DNA of 64,000 nucleotides from Embiotoca jacksoni (taxonomy: Eukaryota > Chordata > Actinopteri > Embiotocidae), in assembly GCA_022577435.1 (NCBI GenBank), contig JAKOON010000002.1, positions 12,868,184 to 12,932,183 on the forward strand, in the 5' to 3' direction. Made by a program: the position numbers and the translations under genes. This document shows, in pieces, positions 21,673 through 34,723 of the stretch (positions are counted from its first letter, which is position 1; every line of letters begins with the position of its first letter). The notes under the pieces are model-generated. The model was not told where the DNA came from. It saw only the letters and a program-made list of their open reading frames with translations, and did no database searches.

Positions 21673-23106
21673 AAGTAAATGTTACTTTGGATTGTCTTTT
21701 ATTTATTCCTTGCAAAAAATAAAAAAAAGATGTTATATGCATGTGTATTTTTTTTTTTAAATGTCTAAAATAATCACTACGGTGGTACCAGCAGGCAATT
21801 TTACTCCACTTTATCTTGATGTGCCTGAACTGGCTGCCTAAGTCTTCTCCACAGCACCAGAGAATGAAAGAGGGTAGCACTGGCTGCTATAAAATCATAA
21901 CACTATAGATATCTATAAATAATTTAAATTGGAAAGATGAGCATAAACACAAAGTATTTCCATGTACTGCAGTTTTCTTCGGATGACATAGCTTCTTAAA
22001 TATGTATTTGCTGCTCAGCTGTATTATTTGTCACAAACTAAAAATGCTCTGAAACTGCAGTTAGTAAATTCTTTTTGGCAACGAACTCAGTTGAAATAGA
22101 AAACAACACGCTGCTTTTCAATTTCTGCTTTGCTCAACACAAAAATCCCTAAGGGTCCTTTCACTTCACAACATTAAAAAATATATATATTTCACTTTCC
22201 CTTTATTTACAGTTAATAAAACATTTTGTCTCCCTCTTCCATAACTGACAATTTGCATGCTAAGTGAGTTGACTGCATGACTAAAACACCATCTCTGCCC
22301 TGGGGGATTTATCTATGCAATCCAGGTTCCCATCCACTCGCATCACCAATGTGCCTAATCAGTGTTGGATGGTGATGATAGGGCCAGCCTAATGGGTGGA
22401 TATAGATCAGGCCTCGGTGATGGATGTCGTGGTCAAGTGATCAGGACCATAATGAATGTTCCCAGGCCAGGTGGACCAGTTTGGCATCAGGTGGCTGTAA
22501 GTGAAACAACAGCTTTCCAATATCTCCCCTTAACTGGGCACGCTCCCCCTCTGCATCTCTGTGAGCGCCAGCCTATTCTCGCAAAATTTGACAAACTGCA
22601 TGTATGCATGAGCCGAACACTCAAAAAATAAACTGTCAAGAGAAAAGAACAATTTAAAGGTTCCAGAAGTGTGGAGACATTGTTTTTGTGTTGGTGGTGC
22701 TCGAGGTGTACCGTAGGGGAGGTGTGACTTTTAAACAGATGCAGATGAGGCCTGGGCTGCTACCAGGAGGTTGGATTGTCAATTGCATTTTAACTTTCTC
22801 TTCTTTATTACGTGTTTCACTTCCATTGTATTTCCAGTTAGCTTGAGCAAAGATGTGAAATTGTGTCTTGTTTCTTTACATTAGTGTACATCATTAAGGA
22901 ATCTGACCAATGGGTTGTTATGTTTTCACAAAGAGAGAAAAAGAGAAGACACAAAGAGTGTTGAGAAACAAGTAGTTGCTACCATGAGGTTGAAGACTGC
23001 TGTCCATTGGTCATCACATCAAGAGAGAGATACTGAAGCGGAGAGACGAGAGATGGTCAGGGAGCAAACTAAAGTTTTTAAGGAACACTGGGCAGTGATA
23101 TAAAAC

Positions 23107-23130
23107 TGTGTGTGGGTGTGCGTGTGTGCG

Positions 23131-23167
<37 letters not shown>
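23107..23167. repeat. (TG)n microsatellite, interrupted
   Basis: TG units with several CGTG interruptions in the first half. Confidence 0.93.
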
Positions 23168-23172
<5 letters not shown>

Positions 23173-23410
23173 TTCCCTGTAGAGCAGCTCTTAGTCGTAA
23201 ACCTGGCCTGGATTCTGGTCTCCAGCCATGAGGTCATTGATGTGTGTTTTATAAAGAAGGCATGCAGGGAAAGGTAACAGATTTGAGCCAGGCCCCATGG
23301 ACAAGCAGAGTGATACCAAGAATTTGGCCAAATGTTTTTTAGAAATTCACAGATGGCTGCTATTGTGTACATAAGGTATGTGCCTGCGTTTGCATGTATA
23401 TAGAGATTTA

Positions 23411-23413
<3 letters not shown>

Positions 23414-23482
<69 letters not shown>
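23414..23482. repeat. (TG)n microsatellite
   Basis: About 34 uninterrupted TG units. Confidence 0.97.
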
Positions 23483-23484
<2 letters not shown>

Positions 23485-24083
23485 CAGAGATAAAGGGAGA
23501 TAAGAAGACTTTAAGTGGCTAAATAGACTCTGCAGCTTCTACAGACATTTTGGTTGTTTCAAGACTGCGGAAAAAAACAGCTTCAGACTCCACAGTGTGC
23601 AGAGGCGTGTTGGCCTAAGTAGTCAAATTGTTTGCCTGCCATCACAGGCTATCAAATAGTCTGTGTTTGTCCTAAAATATCAGATGATGTTTGTGTTGCC
23701 TCATAGAAAAGCCTCTTCTTCCTTGTTTTATTGCATTTGTTTACATCTTACTCATAAGATGTAATATGAAGAGAGCCTGTAAATCCTCTGTTTCCCTCAC
23801 CTGTGTTTGTTGTTCCTTGACTGCAGCCATTATGTTTGTCTATCATGGTTTGGTTACTGCTATTTTTAGATTCCCTGGTCATAATTGCCGCCTAATCTTC
23901 ATGTGTCCCCTGTGGATGTAGAGACTGCATAGATGAACAAAACAAGACTGCTGTGATTATATTAGAAATCCGCTACTCAGCCAGATTCCAAAAAGACCTG
24001 AGGGTGTTGACATAATCAGCACAATAACCAATATTCATTCGTGTACTGAGGATTCACGCCTAAAATATATATTGCCGTTTTTA

Positions 24084-24885
24084 GCCACACTGGTAGCGTG
24101 GGATGGCAATGTTGGTCTGCCAATTGGTTGGTCCACCACTTTGACCCAGAGTGAAATACCTCTGCAGCTTTTTAATGGATGGCTGTGGAATTTGGTAACT
24201 TGAATAATCCCCCATCGTTTTCCTCTAGAGCCATCATTGGGTCAAAATCTCAGTCTGTCCTATGTTTGGTTATATACAAATGCATGCAAAGCTCATCACA
24301 TCCACATCTCCATCTGCTCTTTATGTTAACTAACATGATGTACATAGTAAATAGTATAACTGCTAAACATGAGCTCATCAGCATTGTCATTGTGAGCACG
24401 TTAGGATTTAGCTCAAAGCATTACTGTGTAGGGATGAGCATTTTCAATATGAACTAATATTCAAATAGATGCACATACACACACAAAGAGGGAGAACCCC
24501 ATTCTTGCTGAGGGCCTAGTTTTCACTGCGCGTCTAATGTCATACTTATTTGTGGTGACAAAGCTAGCTATTGATTGTTGATCTGTGGATGGAGCGTCTG
24601 TTGCACTCAGAACTTTTTAATGGTTGTAGTAGTCTTTGCATGTTTCTGCTGTTTGTACAGCGGCATATAATCTAACAGTGTTTTTATTTTGCGGTTGGTA
24701 ACCAGCTTTGAGATGTATTAGTGACACCTTCTGGCGGTAGTGCCGCATTACTAATGTAGAATACATTTCTAAAAAATTTTTGAAATTATTTCTATGATTT
24801 AATGATTATTTGGAAAATCATGACTCATCCCTATACTCTCCCATATCTATTAGCATGGCTGTAGATTGTTGGTTTTGTTATTTGG
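24084..24885 (+). mobile_element. SINE-like perciform repeat, copy 3, split by a nested insertion
   Basis: The 5' part (24084-24428) carries GTTGGTCCACCACTTTGACC, TCCTCTAGAGCCATCATTGG, GTCAAAATCTCAGTCTGTCC, ATCAGCATTGTCATTGTGAG and TTTAGCTCAAAGCATTACTG in family order. The family's 3' end (ATTAGCATGGCTGTAGATTG) reappears only at about 24850, after a 405-bp hAT-like element. This is the best preserved copy in the window and shows the order of insertion. Confidence 0.7.
24429..24833. mobile_element. hAT-like MITE nested in the SINE-like repeat
   Basis: Its ends are inverted: TAGGGATGAGCATTTTC on the left, and TAGGGATGAGTCATGATTTTC as the reverse of the right end. The flanks TTACTGTG (24421-24428) and TACTCTCC (24834-24841) are related but not identical, fitting an aged target duplication. 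The 405-bp interior has no transposase frame. Confidence 0.65.
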
Positions 24886-27536
24886 TGTGACTGCTTTGAA
24901 TATTAAAATTACAATGATAGATTAGTTACAATGCAGACCGTCTTGTCTGAATAATTCTGTCCCTGCCAGCCACGCTCCGTTTTCGTTGTTTGTGCATGAC
25001 CCCCTCTGGAGAATGAATCAGAAAGATGGAGACAGAGAGGGACAAGAGACAGTCTCCATTGGAGACAGATGCAATTATGATTAGACCAAAGTCAGAGGAC
25101 ATTGCAATTCATCAGGCCGTTTATGAGAGGATCACCAGATAAATGCTTTAGTAAGTGGAAGCCAGTCACAGCACGGGGTGATTGATGTGATAGCCATATA
25201 ATCCAATAAGTGCTTGTGGCCCCTGCATGGCAGCATTACAAACAAAGATGTATCACACAACGGGAAGCCACATTCAAAATTGTGTGGTAATTTGGCCACA
25301 GTAGATCTGACTCTACCCCTGAGCCTATTATATTTATTGTGTTTAGCATGGTGTTTGAGAAATTGTCTGGATCGGTTACTGTTAGAATGTTTCTTGCTCC
25401 ACAATCGTGATTTATTGATTGATGTCACTTAATCCATCACTGATGTGCTTGCGTATGTGTAGCTCTGCGTCTTTTTCTTCCAAAGCCCCATCATTTTGGG
25501 ATTAACAAGTGATTGAATGGCTTTATGGATATAATCCTGATTTGATTTCATCATGATATGATTTTTTTTCCTGCTGTTTCCATAGTGCACTCAATTTAAT
25601 TTCAGTGCATTCGATTTACTTGGTTTTATAGAGGCTTTTAGCACCTTTGCCTTCTGGGAGGGAAAGAAAATATTGTGGTCAACAGTTATCTTCAGTCACT
25701 CATCGGAAAAATGGACGGTAATTATATTAGTTACAGTGGCCTTATCTGTGCAGGAAGGAAATTTAATGATACCGCACAAAGTTAGGATTTCATGGTTGTC
25801 GTTTCAATGTGAAAATACAAGAATCAGTGTTTCAATATCTGCCAATGTCTCTCATTCTCTGTGGTTTGAACACCTATTGGCATATAGCTCACATGCGTGC
25901 TAAAAATAGAAACCATCCACAGTCCCAACAGCCCCTCCCTCTCCGCCACCTTCTCTCCTTCCTATTATCTCTCCTTTCTCGACACATCCCTCTCCTTCTG
26001 TCTCCTCACCCCCTTCGCATTCATATAACACAACTCTCATACACCACGCTGCGGAATTTATATATATTGTGTGTATTCTTGCAGGCACGGTCACACGCAT
26101 ACTAGTTGAAAACCACATGCAAAGATGAGGCGTTAACGCTTTTTTTAGGTGTCATATTTTTAAAGATGTCGTCTGCTGCTCGGCTGTTTGTGTTTCCTTG
26201 GTAACCCTAGGCTGTTAAATGAAAATTATGTGTCGAGTATATAATTATAACACATGCACACATTCAGAGCTGCAGCAGCAGAGATTCCCACCTAAGAGGA
26301 TCAGCGGTGGAGTGTTAAGATCCGTCATCTCCATTTTCACTGTATTCTAATCCCAAATTTTCTCCAAAAAAAGTATCCATCTGTTTATTAATCACCGTCT
26401 ACGTGTTTCTGCTTTCACTCACTCTCCCCTTCTATCTCTTGTAAGCACGGGTGTATGTGTTTAATTACTGAGGTGACCTGAAAAATTTGTGTTTCAAGAG
26501 TATGTTTCAGTCTGTTTATTCCCCCTTCTCTTTTCTGTCGAAAAGCAAACACAAGTCAGTCAAACTATTCCTTAGTCTGCACAGTGCGTGTTCTTAATAC
26601 ACAGTGACTCACTTTGTGTGCACCCCTGTTTACATCAGACACCTGTTGTAGCTCTAATTGTGCAGTGTGACTGTTTATCACAATCAGATTGTCATCCACA
26701 TGGCTGTATATGACTGAGCCTTTGTGAAACACAGGCAGGAACCATCTGTTACCTTGAATAGCTCCTGGCTTTTACAAAGCCTGTTTGCCAGCTTTTGGTT
26801 GAGGTTTGGGTTGGTGTATGTGTGAAACAAATTGGACATCTAGTCCTTAGTCCATTAGTTCTTAGCTTCCAATTCTTTTTTTTTTTTTTGTATCTTTGTC
26901 TTGTGGCTCCTCTCCTCTCTGTCTTTATAAAGAAGTGTATGCGTTTGTTTATGTGTGAATGCCTCCCCACAGGCTCCTCGCTGCTGATGATTGCACTGGC
27001 TATTTCCCTCTGAGGCTCTCCCGGATGACAAATTCACACATCCGTTATCAGCCTCTTCTTTTCCACAAAATCAATAGTGCCTCCTCAGTTTCCCTGCATA
27101 TATGGGAGGGTGCTGCTGCAGTGTCTTATCAGTGCATGCACGCACTGTTGTGGATACCCACAACAAGGCACATACATGGGAAATCTTAAAACGAGATTGT
27201 TTAACATGAGCTAAACACCAGCCACTGTAGCCACAAGTCACAGATACTAATGGTAAATGTTAAAGTGTAGCACAACAAACACTCATAGTTCAGAACAGCC
27301 ATGATGTCAGCAAATGGACTCAGTAAGTTATACAATAGATTACATCTGAGATTTTTAACATGTACAACATGAACTACTGGTCACATAACCCCGAGTAGAA
27401 TATGTAAACCCCTCTATGCATTTTATTAGATATGCATTTATGCTTTTATTTGTAATGAGAGCAATGTGCCAGGTCTTCTTTGAAACCTTACATAGTTTAA
27501 TGGCTAGCAGCCACAAAGGTGGCGGTACCGTGTCCC
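24886..27536. other. Intronic sequence, nothing recognised
   Basis: No microsatellite longer than a few units and no repeat family is recognised. Pyrimidine-rich patches occur near 25930-26010. The stretch 25080-25430 is of ordinary composition and free of recognised repeats. Confidence 0.5.
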
Positions 27537-27882
27537 TAGGGTTAGGTATTGTTCAAACTTTTTCAATGCCACTACGATACAAATCTTAATTTTATATGCA
27601 GGTTACTGGGGGACAGTGTAACCCAAGTTGTTTTCTGTAGTTACAATGAACAGATGTCCCCCTAAATGCCTTACATTCAAGTTATTGCTAGACGCTTCAA
27701 TTTACTGATTTTTCCTCAATGCCTCAAATGCTGTCGGTAACTCAGATAGTTATGTGGCCAAATAATATTTCAAAAAGAGTCAAATAAGCTGGAAATGTTG
27801 TACCAAATGACACCGCATTTTTGATTGTATCAAGGCAATTTGGTCAAGGCCATAAAAGTATCAAAGTTTGGTGCCCAGTCCT
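27537..27882. mobile_element. hAT-like repeat (GGGTATCGATACC / CAAACTTT family), copy A
   Basis: The left end TAGGGTTAGGTATTGTTCAA is matched in reverse by the right end AGGACTGGGCACCAAACTTT. Internal blocks (AAATGCCTTACATTCAAG, GACGCTTCAATTTACTGATT, TTTCCTCAATGCCTCAAATG, TGTACCAAATGACACCGCAT) recur in the same order in the copy at 57727-58359. No coding frame. Confidence 0.68.
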
Positions 27883-29812
27883 TTCTGCCCCTGCAGCCTG
27901 GAGTCTGCTATGTAATCGTTACCACATCTAACTGAAACACCAGTAAAGGGACAGATGAGTTTAAATCTCGGCATTCTTTTTTTTTGACGATTTGGAGTAA
28001 TGGAGGGAGATTAGAATGGAGAGCAGGAGGGAAATCATTACGTCATGAGGAAGGGTTATGTGCACATGAAAGATGCACGGGCTGTTGACGGAGTGTCACT
28101 GTTGCTGAAAGCAGCAGACAGGCACGGAGATACCTCCGACAGTCCTATAAAGAACCAATGGCAGCAAGAAACACTCATCTATCATCGCTCCGTCTCTGAT
28201 TCTTACTGTACTGCCACCATCTATTATTCATCAGCACAGAGGACCGAGAGCGACAGACATGATGAGTGCACTGCTGGTGAAAGAAGGTAGCCAGTTGTGT
28301 ACAATAATGCACACACTCCAAAAATGACCTTAAGAGAAGAATATAAAGAACAATATGTATACACATTAATGGCACAATATCTGTCTCATATAAACACGCT
28401 GGATGTGTATACTATTTATTTCTCCTTTGCAATGATTAATAGAACAAAGCACCAGTGAAAGGGAAACGGTTAAGATTAATATGGCCCATTAAAGATGAGT
28501 CTAATTAAACTCAAACCATTTGGTGAAGTTGGTCCTCTTCATGACTTTCCACAGAAGAAAAAGTGCAACTGTGTGTTTATATTTAGTGTTTGCATTGTTG
28601 TTTGTGCAGGTGTGATGGTGCATACTGGTTTTCTTACTAACAAAACCAGCCCCTTCTTCTTTTGGCTTCGTCACCCAAGTCTCTCGGCAGGAATCATTAA
28701 TTTCACACCAATGATATTGAGGAAGACAGGGATAATGTTCCAAAGCTGACTTGCTCAGTGTGAGCATTAACGTCACGACATGGAACCGAAGAGTGATTAC
28801 TATTAATATTTACTAATTTTCCAGTGTGTATGGTAACTTAAAGCCACAGTTTGCCGCTGTGAAAAGCAATTACCCTCTGACTTGATGGTTGAAAAAGAAT
28901 CTTAAAATGTTCGAAAATAATAATTTCCTATAACTTGGAAAAATCGTGGTGTATTATGTGTGTACTTCCAGGTCAGGGGGGGACAATTTTGTAACAGCAG
29001 TAGGTGGCTCAATAGAGAAAAAGACTGATTATAAGAGCGCTTTAACTGTGCCCACACAATTCTGCCACCAACGCTGCTGCGACCACATTACATATTTTTT
29101 AGAGCATGCAGCGAACGGGTGCTTCATACTCCATTTCTTCCTCTCTTCCCCTTTGCATCTACCACATGTCCTCTCAAATCACCTGTGCTCGTACTACCCT
29201 TTTTTTTTTCCCACCGCCCGTTCATTCACTCTGGTTTCACAGCGCATTGAGACCAGCACTGTTAATTTATCTTCCTCCTCTTTTTACACCATCTCTTTCC
29301 CTCACTTCCCTGTCCTCACATTCTGCCATCACTCCTCTTTTCAAAGGGCGCCTGTGTTATTTACCAAAAATGTGATACAAAGGCCTCACTGTTTGGAAAG
29401 GGGTGGAAGAAAAGGCAAGGAGCAGGATGAAGAAGGGGCAGACAGGATTAGACAAGACTGTATAATGACCTAGAGACAGGCTGTGTAATCAGTCCGTCTG
29501 TCTCTCACCTTCACTGGTGCTCTGGGTATCTTACAGGGTCACAAGAAAAGTGTTTGATTGGTACAAGGTTGTCCAGGCGCAGTCATTTGGAGGGCCAGCA
29601 TTGGCAAAGGAGTGGCTGCTGGCAACCTGCTGACAGAATCTTCCAGATTGATGGGGGCGGATTTTCACCCCCTTGACCCCTTTCCATGAGCCCTTGTCCT
29701 GATGAAGCGAGTAGGAGGCGGAAAGAGCTATTTTTGGTGTCTGGATTGTCTTCGGTTTTGAAAAGACACAAAAACGGTGATAAGTGGAAAAGAGAAGCGT
29801 AAAGGCAGTGGA
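27883..29812. other. Intronic sequence, nothing recognised
   Basis: The frame at 28946-29473 opens only from GTG and is rich in Ser, Phe and His encoded by pyrimidine-rich DNA; I do not call it a gene. Confidence 0.5.
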
Positions 29813-30040
29813 ATGGGGCTGCAAATAAGGATTACTTTCATAATTGATTTATTTTTTGATTACTTTCTGCATTGATTGATTAGCTGTTTGGTGTCAGAAA
29901 ATGGTTAAAAAAAAATAAAAAAAAAAAAAAAAGTCAACCAGGGTTCCCCAGATCCTAAGGTGCAGCCTGAAACGTCTTGTTATGTCACGACCAACAGTCT
30001 GCAACCAAAATATATACAATTTATTATCATTCAGCCTCTC
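29813..30040. mobile_element. hAT-like MITE (GGCTGCAAC ends), copy B, truncated
   Basis: The left end GGGGCTGCAAATAAGGATTA, then TTGATTGATTAGCTGTTTGG, GTGCAGCCTGAAACGTCTTG and CAATTTATTATCATTCAG, follow the order of copy A at 12036. The right half of the family is missing. A poly-A stretch (29907-29932) expands the middle. Confidence 0.65.
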
Positions 30041-31554
30041 TGAAGGGTAGACCAATCATTGACCAGTGGGGATGGCTTAGTGTGTTTGTTTCAAAATGTA
30101 GCGGTGATGGTGGTAGAGCTAAATAAAAAAATACGAACAGTTGTAGCTATGCTCGTAAATATCAGGGAATTAAAACCAGAGTCGAGTCTTCAATGTTGAT
30201 TTACCTACATGGTGTTGCACTCCGATTAAAAAGGGGGTGTCTGTTGTTTACAATTTGGTGAGTTTTGGTGCATAACACATCATATGGTGGTCAAAGCAGA
30301 TTGGTTACCTAAATACTCAATATTTAATATCATATTTAAAACTAAATAGTTTCAAATTTTATAAAACTCGAGGTCTACACCCATTAGGATGTAACAAACA
30401 AGGAAACAATCCCCAATTCAGTATGGTCAGATTCTATCTGGGTCTGATAATACAAGGCTATTACAAATTTGAAATGTTTTTTTGACCTGGCATATGAAAG
30501 ACATTTTTCCACCTCACTACATTAAAGAGAGACAACCAGAGAACACAAATTTGTGTGCAGTGTTGTTGTTTAACAAACCAGTCCAGAACAGGCATGTGCA
30601 TTTGACTCAGTGAATTACTCATGAGCTCTGTTGCTGCCTCTTACTCATAAGTAGCAGACAGCTATATATTGGACGTTAGAGCATTATAGCACTGTTTCTC
30701 TCTCTTCCCTCTCTTGGCTGCATGATTCTTGAACATGAAAGATGCAGAGTGTCGTAGGTGGGAGAGTTGTGTAAGTGAGGAGGCGCAGAAAGAGATGGTA
30801 GGTCAAGTATCCCTGATTATGTAAAAAGACTCAGAGAGGGTTGGAAACACATGCTACTGTACCTTTGGAGATATTAGATTATGGGAAGATCACATTGAGT
30901 GGGATGCTCCTGAAGTGCTGATTGAGTAACTGAGACATGTAATTTGTATTACCTTCTTTTCATCTAAATTGCTCATTTTATCTCTGGCTATGTTGTTTCA
31001 AGTTTGCAACTTCATTTTTCCTTTTCAAATGTCTTCCCACACTCCACCTGAGTACACATGAGCTCAGACTCCTTTCCAAAGTTCCTGTGCCTTTACATAA
31101 TTTATTTCCTCTTTAAGATGAATTCATGTGAATAATGATGGTATGGCTGAGCCCGGAGGTGGAGGCTGTCTGAACACCGGCATTGACTGCAGCCCCTCGG
31201 GGACCATAAGATGGACATACAGACAAGCTGTCTCACACATATACAGACATACACTGCAGTTCATCACCCTCTGTCTTTTAAATTGTATATCTGACACCTG
31301 CATTCATTACTCAGGTTCGCTATTTTTATCACATACCAATCATCTCTTCTAGAGATTCAGGCTATCATTCAACCAAAAAAAGAATAAATAAGTTTAAACT
31401 TGAGCCCGTCAGAGAAAACTACAGTTAGGAGGGGGTGTGGTTGGCTCGCTGAACATCTGATGTGGCCATCAGGATGACGCGCCCAGCATGAAGGCAGTTA
31501 GATGTGGGGATCTCTGGTGAGGTTAGGTATTTAAAAGTTGTGATTTAACATGGC
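30041..31554. other. Intronic sequence, nothing recognised
   Basis: No simple repeat longer than about 15 bases and no recognisable coding or mobile sequence. Confidence 0.5.
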
Positions 31555-31735
31555 CCAATACTGAAATTTTGGGGCCGATACTGATTTTAGAAAGTCAGAA
31601 AATTCTGATATTGATGTATCAACTGGGCATGTAATAATTAGAAATAACTATAATTAGAAATAAGACATAGAGTATCTGCGATAGGTCAATATCAAGCAAT
31701 AAAATCGATAGGCTGATAAATCTGTCGGGCTCTAG
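31555..31735. mobile_element. Degenerate MITE-like repeat with GATA/ATCG motifs
   Basis: The sequence GGCCGATACTGATTTTAG near the left and GATAAATCTGTCGGGCTCTA at the right resemble a fish MITE whose ends read AGAGCCCGACCGATTTATCGG. A related fragment (TTGATATTGGCCCACACC) is seen near 32013-32030. The copy is strongly eroded and its limits are uncertain. Confidence 0.4.
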
Positions 31736-33018
31736 TTTGACCTGATTCAATCAAATGCTCCATATTCTCTTGAAGAACAGGTAGAGACATTATAGATTTA
31801 CTGGTCATTGCAAATAGATTTCAATCTTAGCCCAAAATAGGAGAAGCAAAATATATTATTTACAGTAAACATGTGTTTGTTTCTTCGATAGTCCCTTAAT
31901 TCTCTGCATTTAGTTGAAATCTGCAGTGAGCCTGTGATAGTTTTTCAGCACATACAGGTGTGAATTTATAGATGTGTTTTCTAAAAGGGGTCAGTATCGT
32001 TTTTGTTCTCTTGATATTGGCCCACACCTACTCTACTGTATGTCCCTAAGATTGAGAGAGATGTGTAACTGCCACTTCTCATGACTATTTCCACATCTCT
32101 TTATTCATTGCTCCCCTGTTGTGTTCTGCCCTGCTAAAGGCACAGATATGGAGTGCAAAGGAAATGGAATTACCACACTAAAATCAGTGCTTTTATTTTC
32201 CTCCCACACCAATGAACACCAGACATCTGATGTGAGTGGGGAATTAGCCTATATAACGGAAATGGGATCTATATTCACAATAGATGGCTGTGTGTGTGCG
32301 TTAAGTGTTTTTGTTGCTTGTGCGTTTATGTGGGCATGAGTCTTAGTCAGACTCTGAGTGGGAAGCTGCAGGTGTTTGTGTGTATGTGTTAATAGGGGGC
32401 GGTAGGGGAAGAGTATAAGCCATCAGCTTACATGCCTGTGGCTAACCCACCTTATTCATGACTTTGATCCAGTGCTGAAAAGAGCACCCTAGCAGAACTG
32501 AGTGGAGGGACGAGGGGAGGAATAAACAAATGGAGAAGCCCGGAAAGAAGAAAGATTAAGAAAAAAAGTCTTCAGGTGACTGATCGATCAGTAAAGACAG
32601 GAATGTTGATGGATAACTCTTTGATTGATTGTGAATAATCCAGTCTGCCTCGAAAGGATAAGGAAAATAGACAAATGGGGGAGGAGAGTTAAAGGTGTGG
32701 GGATGTGCTGAAAGAAGGGATCAACTGTGATTTCCCAAGAGGGATAGCGCCAGATGAAGAAAGGAGAGATTATGGATGGATGCAGCAGTAAAGTGAAAAT
32801 GAGAAGATTTAATGATATGCTTTTTGGTTGAAATTATCATAGCTAGTTGCCAACAGGGTAGCTGGTACAGCATTGGTTGTGGCTTTCGGCATCTAATGGG
32901 ACTCCTTGACCCACAACACCACATTCTCAGTTCTACAATGACAATTACTTTTCATCCTCTTATTATTCTTATTCTTTGTCATTTAATACTGAAAAATACG
33001 TAGAAGTTCCTGGAGTCT
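31736..33018. other. Intronic sequence, nothing recognised
   Basis: Purine-rich patches near 32500-32560 and 32640-32690. No gene or mobile element. Confidence 0.5.
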
Positions 33019-33253
33019 CAAGTGCTTTTCACACTGCACTTAGCCTGGGGCTAACAGCTCCCTGCAGGGACAAGGGAACTGTTAGCTCCAGGCTAAGAAA
33101 CTCTTCAATCTGTCACGACACTGGCCCATTTCAAAGTGGGCCGCCCCGACTTAAGCCCAAGGCTTTCCAGAGCAGGATTAGTCCAGAGTTTGCAGGGTGG
33201 AAAATTGACTAAACATGAGGGTAGAAGGTGGCAGTGTGAAACAGGGCCCAAGT
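33019..33253. mobile_element. MITE with CACACTGC ends and internal hairpin
   Basis: TTTTCACACTGC (33026-33037) is mirrored by GCAGTGTGAAAC (33231-33242), and CAAGT occurs at both outer edges (33019-33023 and 33249-33253), a possible 5-bp target duplication. Inside, CTTAGCCTGGGGCTAACAG (33039-33057) pairs with 33079-33097 over 19 bases with one mismatch and a 21-base loop. The right part contains AGCAGGATTAGTCCAGAG. No coding capacity. Confidence 0.6.
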
Positions 33254-34695
33254 AAGCAATTGACTTTCTGTTACGATTTGGTTGTACAATCACAGGACTT
33301 CGTTATGTCATCACTAATCTAGTTTACACACATGCGTTATAAAACTATACAAAATCCAAACCACCTACATTTATAGGTAACTGGGCCCTGGGCTTCTGCC
33401 TACCAACACCTCCATAGATTACTAATTAACACATTTAGTTTAGTTTAGTTTGTTGTTTGTTGGCTGTGTTCCCAGCTGTATTTACACTAAGCTAAAGTAG
33501 CCATCTAGTGGCTCTGTGGCTTCACTTTTAACAGACATACATGAGGGCGTTTTCAGTCTTCCAATCTAGATGAGGAATAACTTAATTTCTTTTAACTGCT
33601 TGTTTTGTCTGCGCAACATTCCAGAAAATATTTAATTTACAATTATATAAAAGCAGGAAAGTCCTTACAGTGAAATGTCTGTTCTGTTGCCCAATTACTA
33701 ATTCGTTCCCTGCCAAAGAAGTTGCAGAATCATTTAATCGTCTAAAAGTAGGTAGGAACAGAAAGAATTTAAAATTAAAATTAAATTGAACTGAATTGGA
33801 AAAAAAATGGAAGTCAAAGGATTATTGACAGAGTAGTAAGATATCAGTGACAGCTGATATGTAATTATTATGCAGGAAGAGTGCAGTGAAAAACAAAGAA
33901 GTAACAATGAATCCCTGTGTCCTTCCCCCTCTTCCATCTTGTCTTCAGATGGATGAATGACATGCCTTGGGTTGAGAGTAGTAACTTAGCTGGCAGATGG
34001 AGCCTCTGATGATAGAATGGAGTTAGCCTCAGGAGCACACTCACCGAGGTCTCGCTAACCTTGGAGCAACTGGAAAATAGCCTCATTCATCTGCCAGCAA
34101 CCTCCAGCAAATCCAGACCCGCTGCGAATCATTAATGGGAATTCATCTGATTCACGTGCCATCAACGCAACACAGAACTTTGTCTAAACAATTTTTTTTA
34201 AGACACTGTCGAGCCTATGTGTAGAATACCACACGCTTTATACTTGACCTTGTATGAAGGCTGCCACATCTGCAGTTCGGTCGTCCGTCGGGGAAACATC
34301 ATAAGATTTCCTTGGCTCTTTCTTCCCTTTGTGTGATTAAGCTCAAATTTAGACGTTTAAGCTCATGAGGCTCTAATCCAGTAAGATGCTTATAGTGACG
34401 TATATCCAGCACTTTAGCACATACATAGAGAAGTAAAGAACCAGTATAGGTTAACGTGAACCAAATGCTGAAGAGATTCCGTAGATGTAGACATGAAAGG
34501 GTTGTGGAAGTAGGGAGGGAGGGAGGAACAACTGATATGGATGGATGGTTTGGAGTCCAGCTTTCCGTTCTCCTCCCAGTGGAAAACAGTGAGGAGGTGT
34601 CCAAGGCTGCTTGATCTTAGATTAGATGACTGTGCTCTCACAGTGGGCTCCCTGGCAAAGCACAGCACTCCACACATGCCTGCATACCCACGCCC

Positions 34696-34723
34696 CACAC
34701 ACACACACACACACACACACACA
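34696..34723. repeat. (CA)n microsatellite
   Basis: Fourteen CA units. Confidence 0.95.

Larger units (their letters stand above)
21673..24083. other. Intronic sequence with two GT microsatellites
   Basis: GT tracts lie at 23107-23167 and 23414-23482. The 89-codon frame at 22362-22631 matches no family I know. Nothing else is recognised. Confidence 0.5.

Noticed and set aside
22362..22631. 89-codon + strand frame
   Set aside because: Moderate length and unbiased composition, but no domain, no splice context and no other support for coding.
25080..25430. Open frames on both strands that might mark an exon
   Set aside because: Both frames are under 100 codons, lack clear splice sites and resemble no protein; the stretch is only repeat-free intron as far as I can tell.
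28946..29473. 175-codon open frame on the + strand
   Set aside because: It opens from GTG rather than ATG, is built from pyrimidine-rich DNA giving a Ser, Phe and His bias, and has no recognisable domain, splice context or conservation evidence.
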